DNA of 64,000 nucleotides from an uncultured Sulfitobacter sp. (GCF_947502895.1 NZ_CANNBM010000001.1:248001-312000), one strand, 5' to 3'; numbered from the stretch's first letter, positions 16,969-26,633 are shown. Numbers and translations: made by a program. Notes: generated from the letters alone by a model not told the origin.

Positions 16969-17838
16969 AGCGAACCTCTCCCATGGCACCTGTTGCAGTC
17001 TTTTGCCGCGATCAGTGACACCGGTTCACTCTCTGCGGCAGCCAAAGTGTTGGGCAGCAGCCAACCCACGCTAAGTCGCCATTTGACCCAACTGGAAGAA
17101 CGGATCGGATCACGCCTGTTCTTTCGCACATCAACAGGTCTGACCCTCACACCCGAAGGGGCGGCCGTGCAGGCACATGCGGATGCGATGGCGAAATCGG
17201 CCGCCCAACTTTCCTTTAAGGGCCAGCAAACGCTCAGCGGCACAGTGCGCATTACGGCGAGCCAGATTGCAGCGACCTATCTGCTGCCCGATATGCTGGT
17301 ATCGCTGCACACAGCACACCCTGATCTGGCCTTGGAGGTCGTAGCAACCGACCAGACCGAAAACCTGCTGCGCCGCGAGGCCGATCTGGCTGTGCGTATG
17401 TACCGGCCTACCCAAAATGATCTGATTGCCAAAAAAGTCGGAAATCTAGCTATCGGCATCTTTGCCGCGCGCAGCTATATCGAACGGTGCGGCCTGCCGG
17501 AACATCCAAGCGATCTCTACCATCATAGCGTGATCGGCTATGACCGCAGCACTGCAATTATCGACGGAATGCGTCAGGTCGGTATCACCGTTGACCGCAG
17601 TTTTTTCACTTTCCGATCGGATGATCAGGTTGTTGGCTGGCGTATGGTCCAGGCGGGCCACGGCATCGGGTTCAACCAGACTGTCATCGGACAGAGCGAC
17701 CCCAATCTCGTTCAGTTGTGGCCAGAAATCGACATAGGCGCTCTTCCTGTCTGGCTGACAGCGCATCAGGAATTACGGATGAGCCCAAGGGTGCGCATCT
17801 GTTTTGAGCATCTGGCAAGCTGCTTTGGCGCGCTCTAG
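16963..17838 (+). CDS. LysR-family transcriptional regulator
   Basis: A 291-residue regulator. The winged helix is at residues 5-64 (LQSFAAISDTGSLSAAAKVLGSSQPTLSRHLTQLEERIGSRLF), followed by a periplasmic-binding-protein-like effector domain. It is divergent from the NAD(P)-binding protein at 15911 and probably controls it and perhaps the downstream adhC. The ATG lacks an evident ribosome-binding site and lies within a perfect inverted repeat. The 3' end overlaps the convergent mnhG by 4 bases. Confidence 0.9.
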   Translation: MNSEPLPWHLLQSFAAISDTGSLSAAAKVLGSSQPTLSRHLTQLEERIGSRLFFRTSTGLTLTPEGAAVQAHADAMAKSAAQLSFKGQQTLSGTVRITASQIAATYLLPDMLVSLHTAHPDLALEVVATDQTENLLRREADLAVRMYRPTQNDLIAKKVGNLAIGIFAARSYIERCGLPEHPSDLYHHSVIGYDRSTAIIDGMRQVGITVDRSFFTFRSDDQVVGWRMVQAGHGIGFNQTVIGQSDPNLVQLWPEIDIGALPVWLTAHQELRMSPRVRICFEHLASCFGAL

Positions 17839-18230
17839 GTCTTGGTGACAGTGATGACGTCTTCGACCTGGTCCGTTTCAGGCACAGCGAAAGTAGCCCA
17901 CTGCTCGTCTTTTTCAAGCTCGGGAGGTGTGTCGCAGGCACGGCGATGGATGTTCACCTTTGCAATGAAATTGGCGGAAATAGGCGCGGTGACAAACAGA
18001 AATGCCATGATCAGCAGATCGTGAATAGCGCCGTCGCCGAACACTCCGTGATAGATGATCGAAGCCAACAGCAGCGCCCCTACCCCTACGGTACCCACTT
18101 TGGTGGGCGCATGAAGGCGGGTCATACTGTCGTTGAATTTCAGCAGGCCAATAGCGCCCACCAGCGTGAACAATGCGCCCACCACCAGACAAAAAGTAAC
18201 GGCATAGAGTGCGATAATCTCGATGTTCAT
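17835..18230 (-). CDS. mnhG: Mrp Na+/H+ antiporter subunit G
   Basis: A 131-residue subunit with three hydrophobic segments and the family pattern LLKFNDSMTRLHAPTKVGTVGVGALLLAS. It is the last gene of the Mrp operon, starting in a 4-base overlap with mnhF. In the Mrp complex the small subunits E, F and G are needed for assembly of the seven-subunit hetero-oligomeric antiporter. A hydrophilic C-terminal tail of about 35 residues ends in DVITVTKT. Confidence 0.92.
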   Translation of the reverse strand: MNIEIIALYAVTFCLVVGALFTLVGAIGLLKFNDSMTRLHAPTKVGTVGVGALLLASIIYHGVFGDGAIHDLLIMAFLFVTAPISANFIAKVNIHRRACDTPPELEKDEQWATFAVPETDQVEDVITVTKT

Positions 18231-18514
18231 TCGATGATGTCCCCGCGCAATACAAACCGCGCATAAGCCACGGTTGAGACAAAGCCGAGCATCGCAATGA
18301 TCAGCGATACCTCAAAATAAATCCGCGTGCCTTGTGCCAGACCCATTAGCACGACCAGACCGATGGCGTTCACTACCATCGTATCCAGCGCCAGAATGCG
18401 GTCGCCCACGCTGGGGCCAATAACGACGCGGATCATGGCCATAACCTGACACAGCCCCACCACCACAAACGCCCCGATCAGCGCGTAATTCATCAATTCG
18501 GTTGCAAGGGTCAT
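18227..18514 (-). CDS. mnhF: Mrp Na+/H+ antiporter subunit F
   Basis: A 95-residue, three-helix membrane protein with the characteristic VVIGPSVGDRILALDTM loop. It overlaps both neighbours (mnhE and mnhG) by 4 bases, indicating tight translational coupling. Family members are required for antiport and, in some species, for bile salt or cholate export; no such role can be seen here. Confidence 0.92.
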   Translation of the reverse strand: MTLATELMNYALIGAFVVVGLCQVMAMIRVVIGPSVGDRILALDTMVVNAIGLVVLMGLAQGTRIYFEVSLIIAMLGFVSTVAYARFVLRGDIIE

Positions 18515-19011
18515 ACGAAAATCTCCTTCAGGCGCGCTTCATAGCGGCTTTTGATGCCGTCGCGCTCGGCGTCGGGATCATCGGTGTGCAGCACATGCAC
18601 CAACAAGTGATGCCCACTTTCGGACAGGTCCGCCGATACCGTCCCCGGTGTCAGCGTAATCGTCCCTGCCAACAGCGTAATCGCCTCGGGCGAGCGTAGC
18701 TCAAGCGGTATCGTGATCCATGCAGGCTTAAGCTTGGAATTGGGCACCGTGAGCACGATCCACGCGACTTGCACGTTAGCCACCATGATATCCCAAAGCA
18801 CCATCAACGCATAAGAGATCATCTTGCCCATGCGAAACCCTGCCGGACGTTCGGGCCAGAAGGCCGCCGTGATGCGCGCAATAATGATCCCGATAATCAG
18901 GCCAAATACGGCCATGCCTGCGGAGAACTCATTTTGCAGCAATATCCAGACCACTGCCAGAATGAGCGTCAGCAAGGGGTGCGGAAAGAGCCAGTGAAAC
19001 AAGCGTGCCAT
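18511..19011 (-). CDS. mnhE: Mrp Na+/H+ antiporter subunit E
   Basis: A 166-residue subunit with an N-terminal membrane domain and a cytoplasmic C-terminal domain containing TITLTPGTVSADLSE and HHLLVHVLH, diagnostic for MnhE. The frame opens at 19047 inside mnhD, but ATG 19011 starts the normal MARLFHWLFPHPLL N-terminus and lies just past the mnhD stop. It overlaps mnhF by 4 bases. Confidence 0.92.
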   Translation of the reverse strand: MARLFHWLFPHPLLTLILAVVWILLQNEFSAGMAVFGLIIGIIIARITAAFWPERPAGFRMGKMISYALMVLWDIMVANVQVAWIVLTVPNSKLKPAWITIPLELRSPEAITLLAGTITLTPGTVSADLSESGHHLLVHVLHTDDPDAERDGIKSRYEARLKEIFV

Positions 19012-19012
19012 C

Positions 19013-20569
19013 TCAGTGATCCCCTTCTTTTGCATCGGCCTTACCACCGCTCAACTTGCCCGGTGTCTCCAATACAGTGCTGATATAAGCCTGCGGGTTG
19101 AACAGCTGCTGTGCCGTGGCGCCCGTGTAGTCATACATCTTGCCCGCAAGTGCAGTATGCGCCAGCAGCAAGGCCAACAGCCCTCCAACAGCGACATACG
19201 ATAGTGTCGAAGGTGCCGCGCGGGACGGATCGGGCACAGGCGCCCCATCCGACTGCGCCTTCCAGAACAGGACAGACCCTGCGCGTGCAAACCCCACCAC
19301 ACTGATCAGGCTTGAAACCAGCACAACAGCCCAGATCCAGACCGCTGGCCCCGCATCAAAGGCCGCGTTCAGCACCATCAGCTTGCCGACAAACCCTGAC
19401 AGCGGTGGCAAGCCCGTCATCGCAATCGCGGCAACCATGAACAGGCCCGCAATCAACGAGGCGCCAGCCACAGGTGCATCCGTGATCAGGTTCAAATGCC
19501 CACGGCTCTGTCGGACCAAATCAACGATCAGGAACAAGGCCGCTGCCGCCAGCGTCGAGTGAACCATATAATAAAGCGCCGATGCGATGCTTTCCGGTGT
19601 GAAGAGCGCGATAGCGACCATCACCATTCCCATGGAGCTGATCACTGCAAACGCCACCAGACGGTCCAGCTTTCTTGCGGCCAGCACACCGACAGCACCG
19701 ACCGCCAGCGACAGCAAGGCAACCGGCAACAGCCATGTCCCGTGCAAGCCGGAAGTCACCTCAAGGTCAACGGGGAAGATCATGGTGTAAACGCGAATGA
19801 TCGCATATGCGCCAACTTTGGTCATAATGGCGAACAAGGCCGCTACGGGCGCGGGCGCTTCTGCGTAGGAGCTTGGCAGCCAGAAGTGCAGCGGCACCAC
19901 CGCAGCCTTGATCGCAAACACAAGGATCAGCAGCACAGCCGCCACACGGATGCCGACGGTCGCATCCGCCTCGATCAATTGCACACGCTGGGCCAGATCG
20001 GCCATATTGAGCGTGCCCGTTTCTGCATAGATCGCGCCTAGTGCGAACAGAAACAGCGTTGAGCCGAGCAGATTGAACAGCACATATTGGACGCCCGCGC
20101 GCAGCCGCGCGTTGCCCCCTGCGTGGATCATCAGGCCGTAGGACGCGATCAACAGCACCTCGAAGAAAACAAAGAGGTTGAACAAGTCGCCTGTCAGGAA
20201 GGCCCCTGCAATGCCCATCAGCTGGAACTGGAACAAGACGTGGAAATGCCGACCCCGTTCGTCCCATCCAGAGCCAATCGCATAAAGCAGCACGAACAAC
20301 GCCAGCACCGCCATCAGCAGCACCATCATCGTGCTCAGCCTGTCGCCAACCAGCACAATACCGAACGGTGCCGCCCAATCACCCAACTGATAAAGCATGA
20401 CAGTGCCGTCAGATGTCTCCAGCGCGAGGCCGATAGCGACAGTGATCATCGCCAGAACGCCAGCAACAGAAAAGACACGCTGGATGCCCATATGGTAGCG
20501 CGCAGCCAGAATGATAAAGGGCGCAAGGATGGCCGGCAGGACAACCGGCATAATCAGCCAATGGGTCAT
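19013..20569 (-). CDS. mnhD: Mrp Na+/H+ antiporter subunit D (proton-translocating NuoN/NuoM-like)
   Basis: A 518-residue membrane protein with about 14 hydrophobic segments, homologous to the antiporter-like subunits of respiratory complex I. The pattern FAIKAAVVPLHFWLPSSYAEAPAPVAALFAIMTKVGAYAIIRV contains the conserved lysines and the HxWLPxAYxxAP signature of this fold. Subunits A and D are thought to carry the ion pathways of the Mrp antiporter. It starts in an ATGA overlap with mnhC. The C-terminal ~30 residues are charged and probably cytoplasmic. Confidence 0.93.
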   Translation of the reverse strand: MTHWLIMPVVLPAILAPFIILAARYHMGIQRVFSVAGVLAMITVAIGLALETSDGTVMLYQLGDWAAPFGIVLVGDRLSTMMVLLMAVLALFVLLYAIGSGWDERGRHFHVLFQFQLMGIAGAFLTGDLFNLFVFFEVLLIASYGLMIHAGGNARLRAGVQYVLFNLLGSTLFLFALGAIYAETGTLNMADLAQRVQLIEADATVGIRVAAVLLILVFAIKAAVVPLHFWLPSSYAEAPAPVAALFAIMTKVGAYAIIRVYTMIFPVDLEVTSGLHGTWLLPVALLSLAVGAVGVLAARKLDRLVAFAVISSMGMVMVAIALFTPESIASALYYMVHSTLAAAALFLIVDLVRQSRGHLNLITDAPVAGASLIAGLFMVAAIAMTGLPPLSGFVGKLMVLNAAFDAGPAVWIWAVVLVSSLISVVGFARAGSVLFWKAQSDGAPVPDPSRAAPSTLSYVAVGGLLALLLAHTALAGKMYDYTGATAQQLFNPQAYISTVLETPGKLSGGKADAKEGDH

Positions 20570-20904
20570 GTCGCGTCCTCCCCATCGGGTGCATCATCAA
20601 CATGATCATCATCCGTGCCAAGATAGGCGCCCAGCGCGATCATCACCACAACGGCAGTCATCCCGAAGGAAATCACGATGGCTGTCAGCACCAAGGCCTG
20701 CGGCAGCGGATCGGCGTAGGTCGTCGCATCTGTCAGGATCGGTGGGGCGCCTGTCGTCAGGCGGCCCGAAGCGAACAGGAACACATTCACAGCATAGGTC
20801 AGCAGCGAGATACCGAGGATCACAGGGAAGGTGCGCAAACGCATCACCATGTACAAACCACCAGCGGTCAAGACGCCGATAGCGGAAGCGACAAGGAACT
20901 CCAT
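20566..20904 (-). CDS. mnhC: Mrp Na+/H+ antiporter subunit C (NuoK-like)
   Basis: A 112-residue three-helix protein related to NuoK. The core GISLLTYAVNVFLFASG and DPLPQALVLTAIVISFG are family hallmarks. It lies one base after the mnhA-B stop and overlaps mnhD by 4 bases. The last ~20 residues are very acidic (DDDHVDDAPDGED), which is common for cytosolic tails of this subunit in marine bacteria. Confidence 0.93.
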   Translation of the reverse strand: MEFLVASAIGVLTAGGLYMVMRLRTFPVILGISLLTYAVNVFLFASGRLTTGAPPILTDATTYADPLPQALVLTAIVISFGMTAVVVMIALGAYLGTDDDHVDDAPDGEDAT

Positions 20905-20905
20905 C

Positions 20906-23773
20906 TTATGCTCCCCCCCCTTTTAGTGCTTCGTTCTCGGACCGTGCGGGATTGATGTCCATCGCATAGTCGCTGTCTTTTACATGGGCGCGGCGCGCAA
21001 GCCTACTGAACCCGTCCAGCGACAGCATGACTGCCCCCACCACGGCCAAAAACACGCCCAGATCGAACAAAGCAGCTGTCGCCAGCTCAAACTCCTGAAA
21101 TGGCGGGATGCGCACATATGTGAAATCGGATGTCAGGAAAGGCTTGCCGACAAACCACGATCCAATTCCCGTCAGACCCGCAATCAGCACACCAGCGCCA
21201 ATCACACCATGGTGCGGATAGCGTTGGCGGGCGGTAGCCCAGCTATAGCCGCTGGCCATATACTGCATCACCAAACCAATCGAAACGACCAGACCCGAAA
21301 TAAACCCGCCGCCCGGCTCGTTATGGCCGCGCAGGAAGATATAGAAACCAACGACCATGACCACAGGCATCAGCACACGGGTCATGACGACCATCATGGT
21401 GGGGTGCATATCCCCAGCCAACGGTTTGTCGGGTTTCCGGTTGAGCAAACGGGCGCGCACGGGGCCGCCCAGCAGCGTTTCGGTCAGCGCATAGATCAGC
21501 ACGGCAGCGATCCCCAGCACGATAATCTCGCCGAAGGTGTCAAAGCCACGGAAATCAACAAGGATCACGTTTACCACATTCGTACCGCCGCCCCCCTTAT
21601 AGCTGTTGGCAAGGTGGAATTCGGAAATGGGCGACGTGATCGCGTCGCGCAGCAGATAATGATAGCTGAGCGCCATGGCCGCAGCACCGCCTGCGATGGC
21701 AACAGTCACATCACGCATACGGCGCAAAACCGTGCTTTCGACAGGGGTCTCGTTCGGGAGGAAGTTTAGAGCCAGCAACAGCAGGATCGTCGTGACCACT
21801 TCGACCGTGATCTGTGTCATTGCCAGATCAGGTGCCGAGAAGAATACAAAGCCGATAGAAACCATCAGCCCGATGATGCCGATCAGCACCAGCGACAACA
21901 AGCGATTGCGATGCAGGAACACCATGCCAAGCGTTGCTGCCACCAGCATGACCCAGCCCGCAATCTCGATCGCGCCCGCAGGCTGAACTGTGCGTGTCGG
22001 CGCGCCGACTGTCCCTGTGGCCCAAGCGTAATAGCCCGCAGCAACGACAGTAACCGCCATGACCGCGCCATAGCGCGAGAACGCGCCATTGTGCAGCGGC
22101 AGGGTCAGCCCTTTTGCCAGACGGACGATGCCCTCGACCGACCCTTCGAAAATCGTCTTGGCCTCGGGGCGCGGGGCCGCATCCCAGACACGCAGTAGCG
22201 GGTTGAAGAGCGCCAGCACAATCAGGCCACCCACAACCGCCGCGATGGACATATAAAGTGCCGGCACCAATCCGTGCCAGATTTTGAAATACGCTTTCGG
22301 CACTTCTGCTTCGCCGCCCAGAACGGCGTAGGTAATGCCCTTCACCGCAGGCTCGGCAAGGAATGGCGCCACGCCGATCACCACAACCAGCATCACCAGC
22401 AACGCGGGAGGCAGCCACAAACCGCTAGGCGGATCATGCGGCTTGGCCGGATAATCGTCACGTTTGGGGCCAAGGAAAGTATGCCCGATCAAGCGGAAGC
22501 AATAGGCAGCAGAGAAGAGCGAGCCGAGTACTGCCAGCGCAGGCACCACCCACCACGGGCCAAACAACTCGGTGTGGTAGGCCTCTTCCAGCATCATTTC
22601 TTTGCTGAGGAATCCGTTCAGCAGCGGGATACCCGCCATCGAAAGCGCCGCGAGCGTGGCAATGACAAAGGTGATGGGCATCAGATGCCGAAGGCCGCCA
22701 AGACGGCGGATATCGCGTGTGTGTGTCTCATGGTCAATGATGCCAGCGGACATGAACAACGCCGCCTTGAAGGTCGCGTGGTTGAGGATGTGAAACACCG
22801 CCGCCATCGCACCAAACGCCGTCCCTGTGCCCAGCAGCATCGTGATCAGGCCAAGGTGGCTTACTGTAGAAAAGGCCAGCAACGCTTTGAGATCATGTTT
22901 AAACAGCGCGATCACCGCGCCCAGCACCATGGTAATCAGGCCCGCGGTTGTGACGATCCAGAACCATTCAGGCGTACCGGACAGCACAGGCCACATGCGT
23001 GCCATCAGGAAAATCCCCGCTTTTACCATGGTGGCAGAGTGCAGATAGGCCGAAACAGGCGTTGGGGCTGCCATCGCGTGTGGCAACCAAAAGTGGAACG
23101 GAAACTGCGCTGATTTGGTAAAGCAACCCAGCAAAATCAGGATGAGCGCGGGCACATAAAGCGAGCTTTCCTGAATAATTTCACGGTTTTGCAAGATAAC
23201 GCTCAGGTCATAACTGCCCGCGATCTGGCCAAGGATCAGCATACCACCGATCATTGCCAAGCCGCCCATACCCGTCACGGTCAGGGCCATACGCGCGCCT
23301 TGGCGACCCTCGGGCAGATGCTTCCAATACCCGATCAGCAGGAAGGACGACAAAGAAGTCAGCTCCCAGAAAACCAGCAAAAGCAGTATGTTGTCGGACA
23401 GAACGATACCAACCATCGCGCCTTGGAAGAGTAGCAGGTAAGTAAAGAACTCACCCATGTTATCTTCACGAGCCAGATAGAAACGCGCGTAGGTGATGAT
23501 AAGCAGACCGATACCAAGGATGAGCGTCGCAAAGAAAAAGCCCAGCGCGTCCAGCATCAGCGTGAAGTTCAGACCAAGGCTGGGGATCCAGTCAGCGCGA
23601 AACATCACCACATCGCCTGCCATCACAGCAGGCAGGTTGGTCAACAACCCGATAAAGGCGGCAAGGGTGACGGTAAAGGTGACGCCAGCACAGGCCGCAC
23701 GGCCTGCCTGGTTCATCAGTCCGGGCAGCAGCGCCCCCAAAAACGGCAATGCTACAATCAATAGAAGAGACAC
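20906..23773 (-). CDS. mnhA: Mrp Na+/H+ antiporter fused subunit A-B
   Basis: A 955-residue protein. The N-terminal ~780 residues are MnhA, with NuoL-like antiporter helices (WELTSLSSFLLIGYW, KSAQFPFHFWLPHAMAAPTPVSAYLHSATMVKAG) and the A-specific C-terminal segment. The last ~140 residues, from about 805, are MnhB (NEPGGGFISGLVVSIGLVMQYMASG). Fusion of A and B is a recognised variant in alphaproteobacteria. As first gene of the operon it begins A-B, C, D, E, F, G, a complete Mrp antiporter for Na+ extrusion and pH homeostasis at the inner membrane. The 160 bases upstream are the likely promoter region. Confidence 0.94.
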   Translation of the reverse strand: MSLLLIVALPFLGALLPGLMNQAGRAACAGVTFTVTLAAFIGLLTNLPAVMAGDVVMFRADWIPSLGLNFTLMLDALGFFFATLILGIGLLIITYARFYLAREDNMGEFFTYLLLFQGAMVGIVLSDNILLLLVFWELTSLSSFLLIGYWKHLPEGRQGARMALTVTGMGGLAMIGGMLILGQIAGSYDLSVILQNREIIQESSLYVPALILILLGCFTKSAQFPFHFWLPHAMAAPTPVSAYLHSATMVKAGIFLMARMWPVLSGTPEWFWIVTTAGLITMVLGAVIALFKHDLKALLAFSTVSHLGLITMLLGTGTAFGAMAAVFHILNHATFKAALFMSAGIIDHETHTRDIRRLGGLRHLMPITFVIATLAALSMAGIPLLNGFLSKEMMLEEAYHTELFGPWWVVPALAVLGSLFSAAYCFRLIGHTFLGPKRDDYPAKPHDPPSGLWLPPALLVMLVVVIGVAPFLAEPAVKGITYAVLGGEAEVPKAYFKIWHGLVPALYMSIAAVVGGLIVLALFNPLLRVWDAAPRPEAKTIFEGSVEGIVRLAKGLTLPLHNGAFSRYGAVMAVTVVAAGYYAWATGTVGAPTRTVQPAGAIEIAGWVMLVAATLGMVFLHRNRLLSLVLIGIIGLMVSIGFVFFSAPDLAMTQITVEVVTTILLLLALNFLPNETPVESTVLRRMRDVTVAIAGGAAAMALSYHYLLRDAITSPISEFHLANSYKGGGGTNVVNVILVDFRGFDTFGEIIVLGIAAVLIYALTETLLGGPVRARLLNRKPDKPLAGDMHPTMMVVMTRVLMPVVMVVGFYIFLRGHNEPGGGFISGLVVSIGLVMQYMASGYSWATARQRYPHHGVIGAGVLIAGLTGIGSWFVGKPFLTSDFTYVRIPPFQEFELATAALFDLGVFLAVVGAVMLSLDGFSRLARRAHVKDSDYAMDINPARSENEALKGGGA

Positions 23774-23933
23774 GGCGGCTCCATACTGTTGGGGCCCGAG
23801 GATGTATCCCCTCTGGGCTTGTCGTTTCGCCCCGAATGGGAATCATGGCGATGATTTCAAATACGTTACGCGGTATTTAGGAAAGGTGCGAACCGATACC
23901 AAGACACGCAAAGCAATTTCTTTAGGTTTTTTA

Positions 23934-24680
23934 TCAGATACAGCGGCCACCATCGACTTCCATACAGACACCCGTAATCATTGATGCTTCATCCGAGCAT
24001 AGATAGCAGGCAGCGTTTCCCATATCCTCCGGTGTTGAAAAACGTCCCAACGGGATCGTGGAAAGGAACTTTGCGCGCATCTCTGGCGTATCCTCGCCCA
24101 AAAAGCTGGCAAGCAGAGGCGTCTCTCCCGCGACAGGGTTCAGCGCATTAACGCGGACACCTGCGGGAGCCAACTCTACGGCCATGCCTTTTGTTGCGTT
24201 GTTCATCCAGCCTTTGGAGGCGTTGTACCAGCTAAGGTTGGGGCGCGGGGACACACCCGCAGTTGAAGCGATATTAAGAATATTGCCCGTGCGGCGCGCT
24301 TTCATCAAAGGCACGATGTGCTGCGCAGTCAAGTAAACGGCCTTACAATTCACTGCAAAGATGCGGTCGAAATCCTCCTCGCTGACGGTATCCATCGGAG
24401 CGGGCAGATGGGTAACACCTGCGTTATTTACCAAGATATCGATATGACCCCAAGCGGCAACCGCCTGAGCCGTCATTGCACGCACATGTTCGCTGTTGGC
24501 GACATTGGCAGTGGCAACAATAGCATGTGCGCCCATTTCCTGTGCAAGATCCTGTGCCATTTCCGTGTTGAGGTCAGCAATCATCACCTGCGCCCCCTCG
24601 GCCACAAATTTACGCACCATTCCGGCGCCAAAGCCCGATGCGCCCCCCGTTATGATCGCTGTTTTACCCTGTAGCCGCAT
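23934..24680 (-). CDS. Short-chain dehydrogenase/reductase
   Basis: A 248-residue classical SDR with TGGASGFG, NNAG (LVNNAGVTH), catalytic Ser in NIASTAGVS, and YNASKG for the Tyr-Lys pair. The C-terminal GVCMEVDGGRCI is typical of FabG-like SDRs. ATG 24680 is chosen because GGGAGG lies seven bases upstream. It is the last gene of an ALDH-GNAT-SDR transcription unit, 2 bases after the acetyltransferase. It probably oxidises an alcohol to an aldehyde or ketone in the same pathway as the aldehyde dehydrogenase; the substrate is unknown. Confidence 0.88.
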   Translation of the reverse strand: MRLQGKTAIITGGASGFGAGMVRKFVAEGAQVMIADLNTEMAQDLAQEMGAHAIVATANVANSEHVRAMTAQAVAAWGHIDILVNNAGVTHLPAPMDTVSEEDFDRIFAVNCKAVYLTAQHIVPLMKARRTGNILNIASTAGVSPRPNLSWYNASKGWMNNATKGMAVELAPAGVRVNALNPVAGETPLLASFLGEDTPEMRAKFLSTIPLGRFSTPEDMGNAACYLCSDEASMITGVCMEVDGGRCI

Positions 24681-24682
24681 TT

Positions 24683-25186
24683 CTATGCCTCCCAATCCAG
24701 TTTCAATACGTGTCGTATGTGCCCGTCTCCTTCGGGATCCGCCGGCACAAGACGTTCATGCACAAATCCCTGCCGCTCCCAAAAGGCGCGGCCACGCGGG
24801 TTGGCCTCCAGCACTGCCACACGGATGCACACGGCGCCCTGCCCTTGTGCTATGGAAAAGACATGCTGCGCCATACGTGCGCCCAGTCCCGCACCACGGG
24901 CGGCAGGGTCCAGCAACAGCAGACCCATGTACCATTCACCCTGCGCATAAAAATTGCGCAGACAGGTCACGACCCCGTCCAGCCGCCCTGCCCGCCCTGC
25001 ACCAAAGGCAAAGACATCCTTGGATGGCAGGTCGGGCGGCGCTTCAGCCAATAGATTGGCTGCGTAATCGGCATCAGGCGGCGCTCCGGTTTCAAGCGTG
25101 ATATAGTCGGCAGCACGCACACACAGGTCAGAAACAGCAACCGAATCCGCCTGCGGGTCGATCATGCGGATAGCTGCCTCACCCAT
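24683..25186 (-). CDS. GNAT-family N-acetyltransferase
   Basis: A small acetyltransferase with the acetyl-CoA-binding motif A: LLLLDPAARGAGLGARMAQHVF, and the C-terminal EANPRGRAFWERQGF. ATG 25186 overlaps the aldehyde dehydrogenase stop by 8 bases and gives 167 residues; an ATG at 25165 is also possible, while the longer frame from 25297 runs deep inside the upstream gene and is unlikely. It sits between two dehydrogenases, so its substrate may be an amine produced or used in that pathway. This is inference. Confidence 0.8.
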   Translation of the reverse strand: MGEAAIRMIDPQADSVAVSDLCVRAADYITLETGAPPDADYAANLLAEAPPDLPSKDVFAFGAGRAGRLDGVVTCLRNFYAQGEWYMGLLLLDPAARGAGLGARMAQHVFSIAQGQGAVCIRVAVLEANPRGRAFWERQGFVHERLVPADPEGDGHIRHVLKLDWEA

Positions 25187-26633
25187 GATAGGCAGCCACA
25201 GTCTTGAGCGCGGTAAAGGCATAGAGCGCCTCGAACCCTTTTTCACGCCCATGCCCTGACAGACCCGCCCCCCCAAAGGGCAGTTCGACCCCGCCACCTG
25301 CGCCGTAGTTGTTCAAAAAAACCTGTCCTGCACGCAAGGCCCGTGCCAGCCGCATCTGCCGCGCCCCGTCCCGCGTCCAGACAGAGGCGACTAGCCCGTA
25401 ATTGGTGCCATTTGCGATTGCCAAGGCCTCGGCTTCATCCTCGAAGGGGATAATAACCTGAACAGGCCCAAAAATCTCGTCCTGTGCAAGCACATGATCG
25501 GGGGGCACGTTTTCGAACAGGACAGGTGCCACATAGGCCCCCCCACTTGGCGCCTGTGTAATGACCTCACCGGTGGCTGCGCGGCTCAGGTCTGCCCCTT
25601 GGGCCAAGAACCCCTCCACAATCTGTTTTTGCCGCATCGAGACAAGCGGACCGACAGCCAGATCGTCTAAGGCTGGCCCTGCGCGCAGGGCGGTATAACG
25701 TGCGGCCATTTTGCTGACCACCTCGTCATAGACACCGCGCTGCACCAAGATGCGCGAAGAGGCAGAGCAGGTCTGGCCCGCGTTCTGTATCCCTGCGCCC
25801 ACAAGAAACGGCAAAGCGGCATCAATGTCGGCATCCTCAAAGACAAGCTGCGGTGACTTGCCGCCCAATTCCAGCGTTACAGGCACAACGTTTTGCCCCG
25901 CAGCCTGCTGGATCAGCCGCCCCGTTGCAACCGAGCCTGTAAAAGAGATGTGGTTGACGTCGTGGTGGGCAGTCAACGCTGCCCCTGCCTCGGCCCCTGT
26001 GCCGCTAACGACATTCAGCGCGCCATCAGGCAACCCCGCTCGGCGCGCAAGCTCGCCAAAGGCCAGCGCGGTCAGGCACGCCTCCTCTGCGGGCTTCAGA
26101 ACAGCTGCGTTACCAGCCGCCAGCGCGGCCCCTACGGAACGGCCAATGATCTGCATGGGGTAGTTCCACGGAATGATATGACCTGTCACGCCATGCGGCT
26201 CCCGCAGGGTATAGACGGTATATCCGTCCAGATAGGGAATAGTCTGGCCGTGCAACTTGTCCACAGCGCCTGCGTAGAACTCCATATAACGGGCGAGTGC
26301 TATGACATCTGCACGCGCTTGGGCCAGGGGTTTGCCCACGTCCTGCGCCTCCATTCTTGCCAGTGCGTCAATGTTCTCCAGCACCAGCGCGCCTATTTTC
26401 GACAGGATGCGCCCCCGTTCAACGGCAGTGCTGCGGCCCCATGGGCCGTCAAAGGCAGCGCGGGCCGCGGCCACTGCAGCGTCGATATCGTCAGCACCGC
26501 CGCGCGCGATTTCACAAAGGGCTTTGCCATCTGAAGGGTTAACCAACGGCATGGTTTCCCCCGAGGCGTTACGCTGCCATCTGCCTGCGATCAGGCAATG
26601 GGTGGAATCAACATCAAGAATGCGAAATGTCAT
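25179..26633 (-). CDS. NAD(P)-dependent aldehyde dehydrogenase
   Basis: A 484-residue ALDH-superfamily enzyme that oxidises an aldehyde to the acid. The oxyanion Asn is in IIPWNYPM, the general-base Glu in VTLELGGKSPQL, and the nucleophilic Cys in NAGQTCSASSR; the cofactor site includes FTGSVATGR and the EIFGPV motif. It is first in the ALDH-GNAT-SDR unit. It is divergent from the quinone oxidoreductase gene with a 153-base intergenic region. The subfamily looks like betaine/aminoaldehyde or phenylacetaldehyde-type ALDHs, but the substrate is not certain. Confidence 0.9.
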   Translation of the reverse strand: MTFRILDVDSTHCLIAGRWQRNASGETMPLVNPSDGKALCEIARGGADDIDAAVAAARAAFDGPWGRSTAVERGRILSKIGALVLENIDALARMEAQDVGKPLAQARADVIALARYMEFYAGAVDKLHGQTIPYLDGYTVYTLREPHGVTGHIIPWNYPMQIIGRSVGAALAAGNAAVLKPAEEACLTALAFGELARRAGLPDGALNVVSGTGAEAGAALTAHHDVNHISFTGSVATGRLIQQAAGQNVVPVTLELGGKSPQLVFEDADIDAALPFLVGAGIQNAGQTCSASSRILVQRGVYDEVVSKMAARYTALRAGPALDDLAVGPLVSMRQKQIVEGFLAQGADLSRAATGEVITQAPSGGAYVAPVLFENVPPDHVLAQDEIFGPVQVIIPFEDEAEALAIANGTNYGLVASVWTRDGARQMRLARALRAGQVFLNNYGAGGGVELPFGGAGLSGHGREKGFEALYAFTALKTVAAYHG

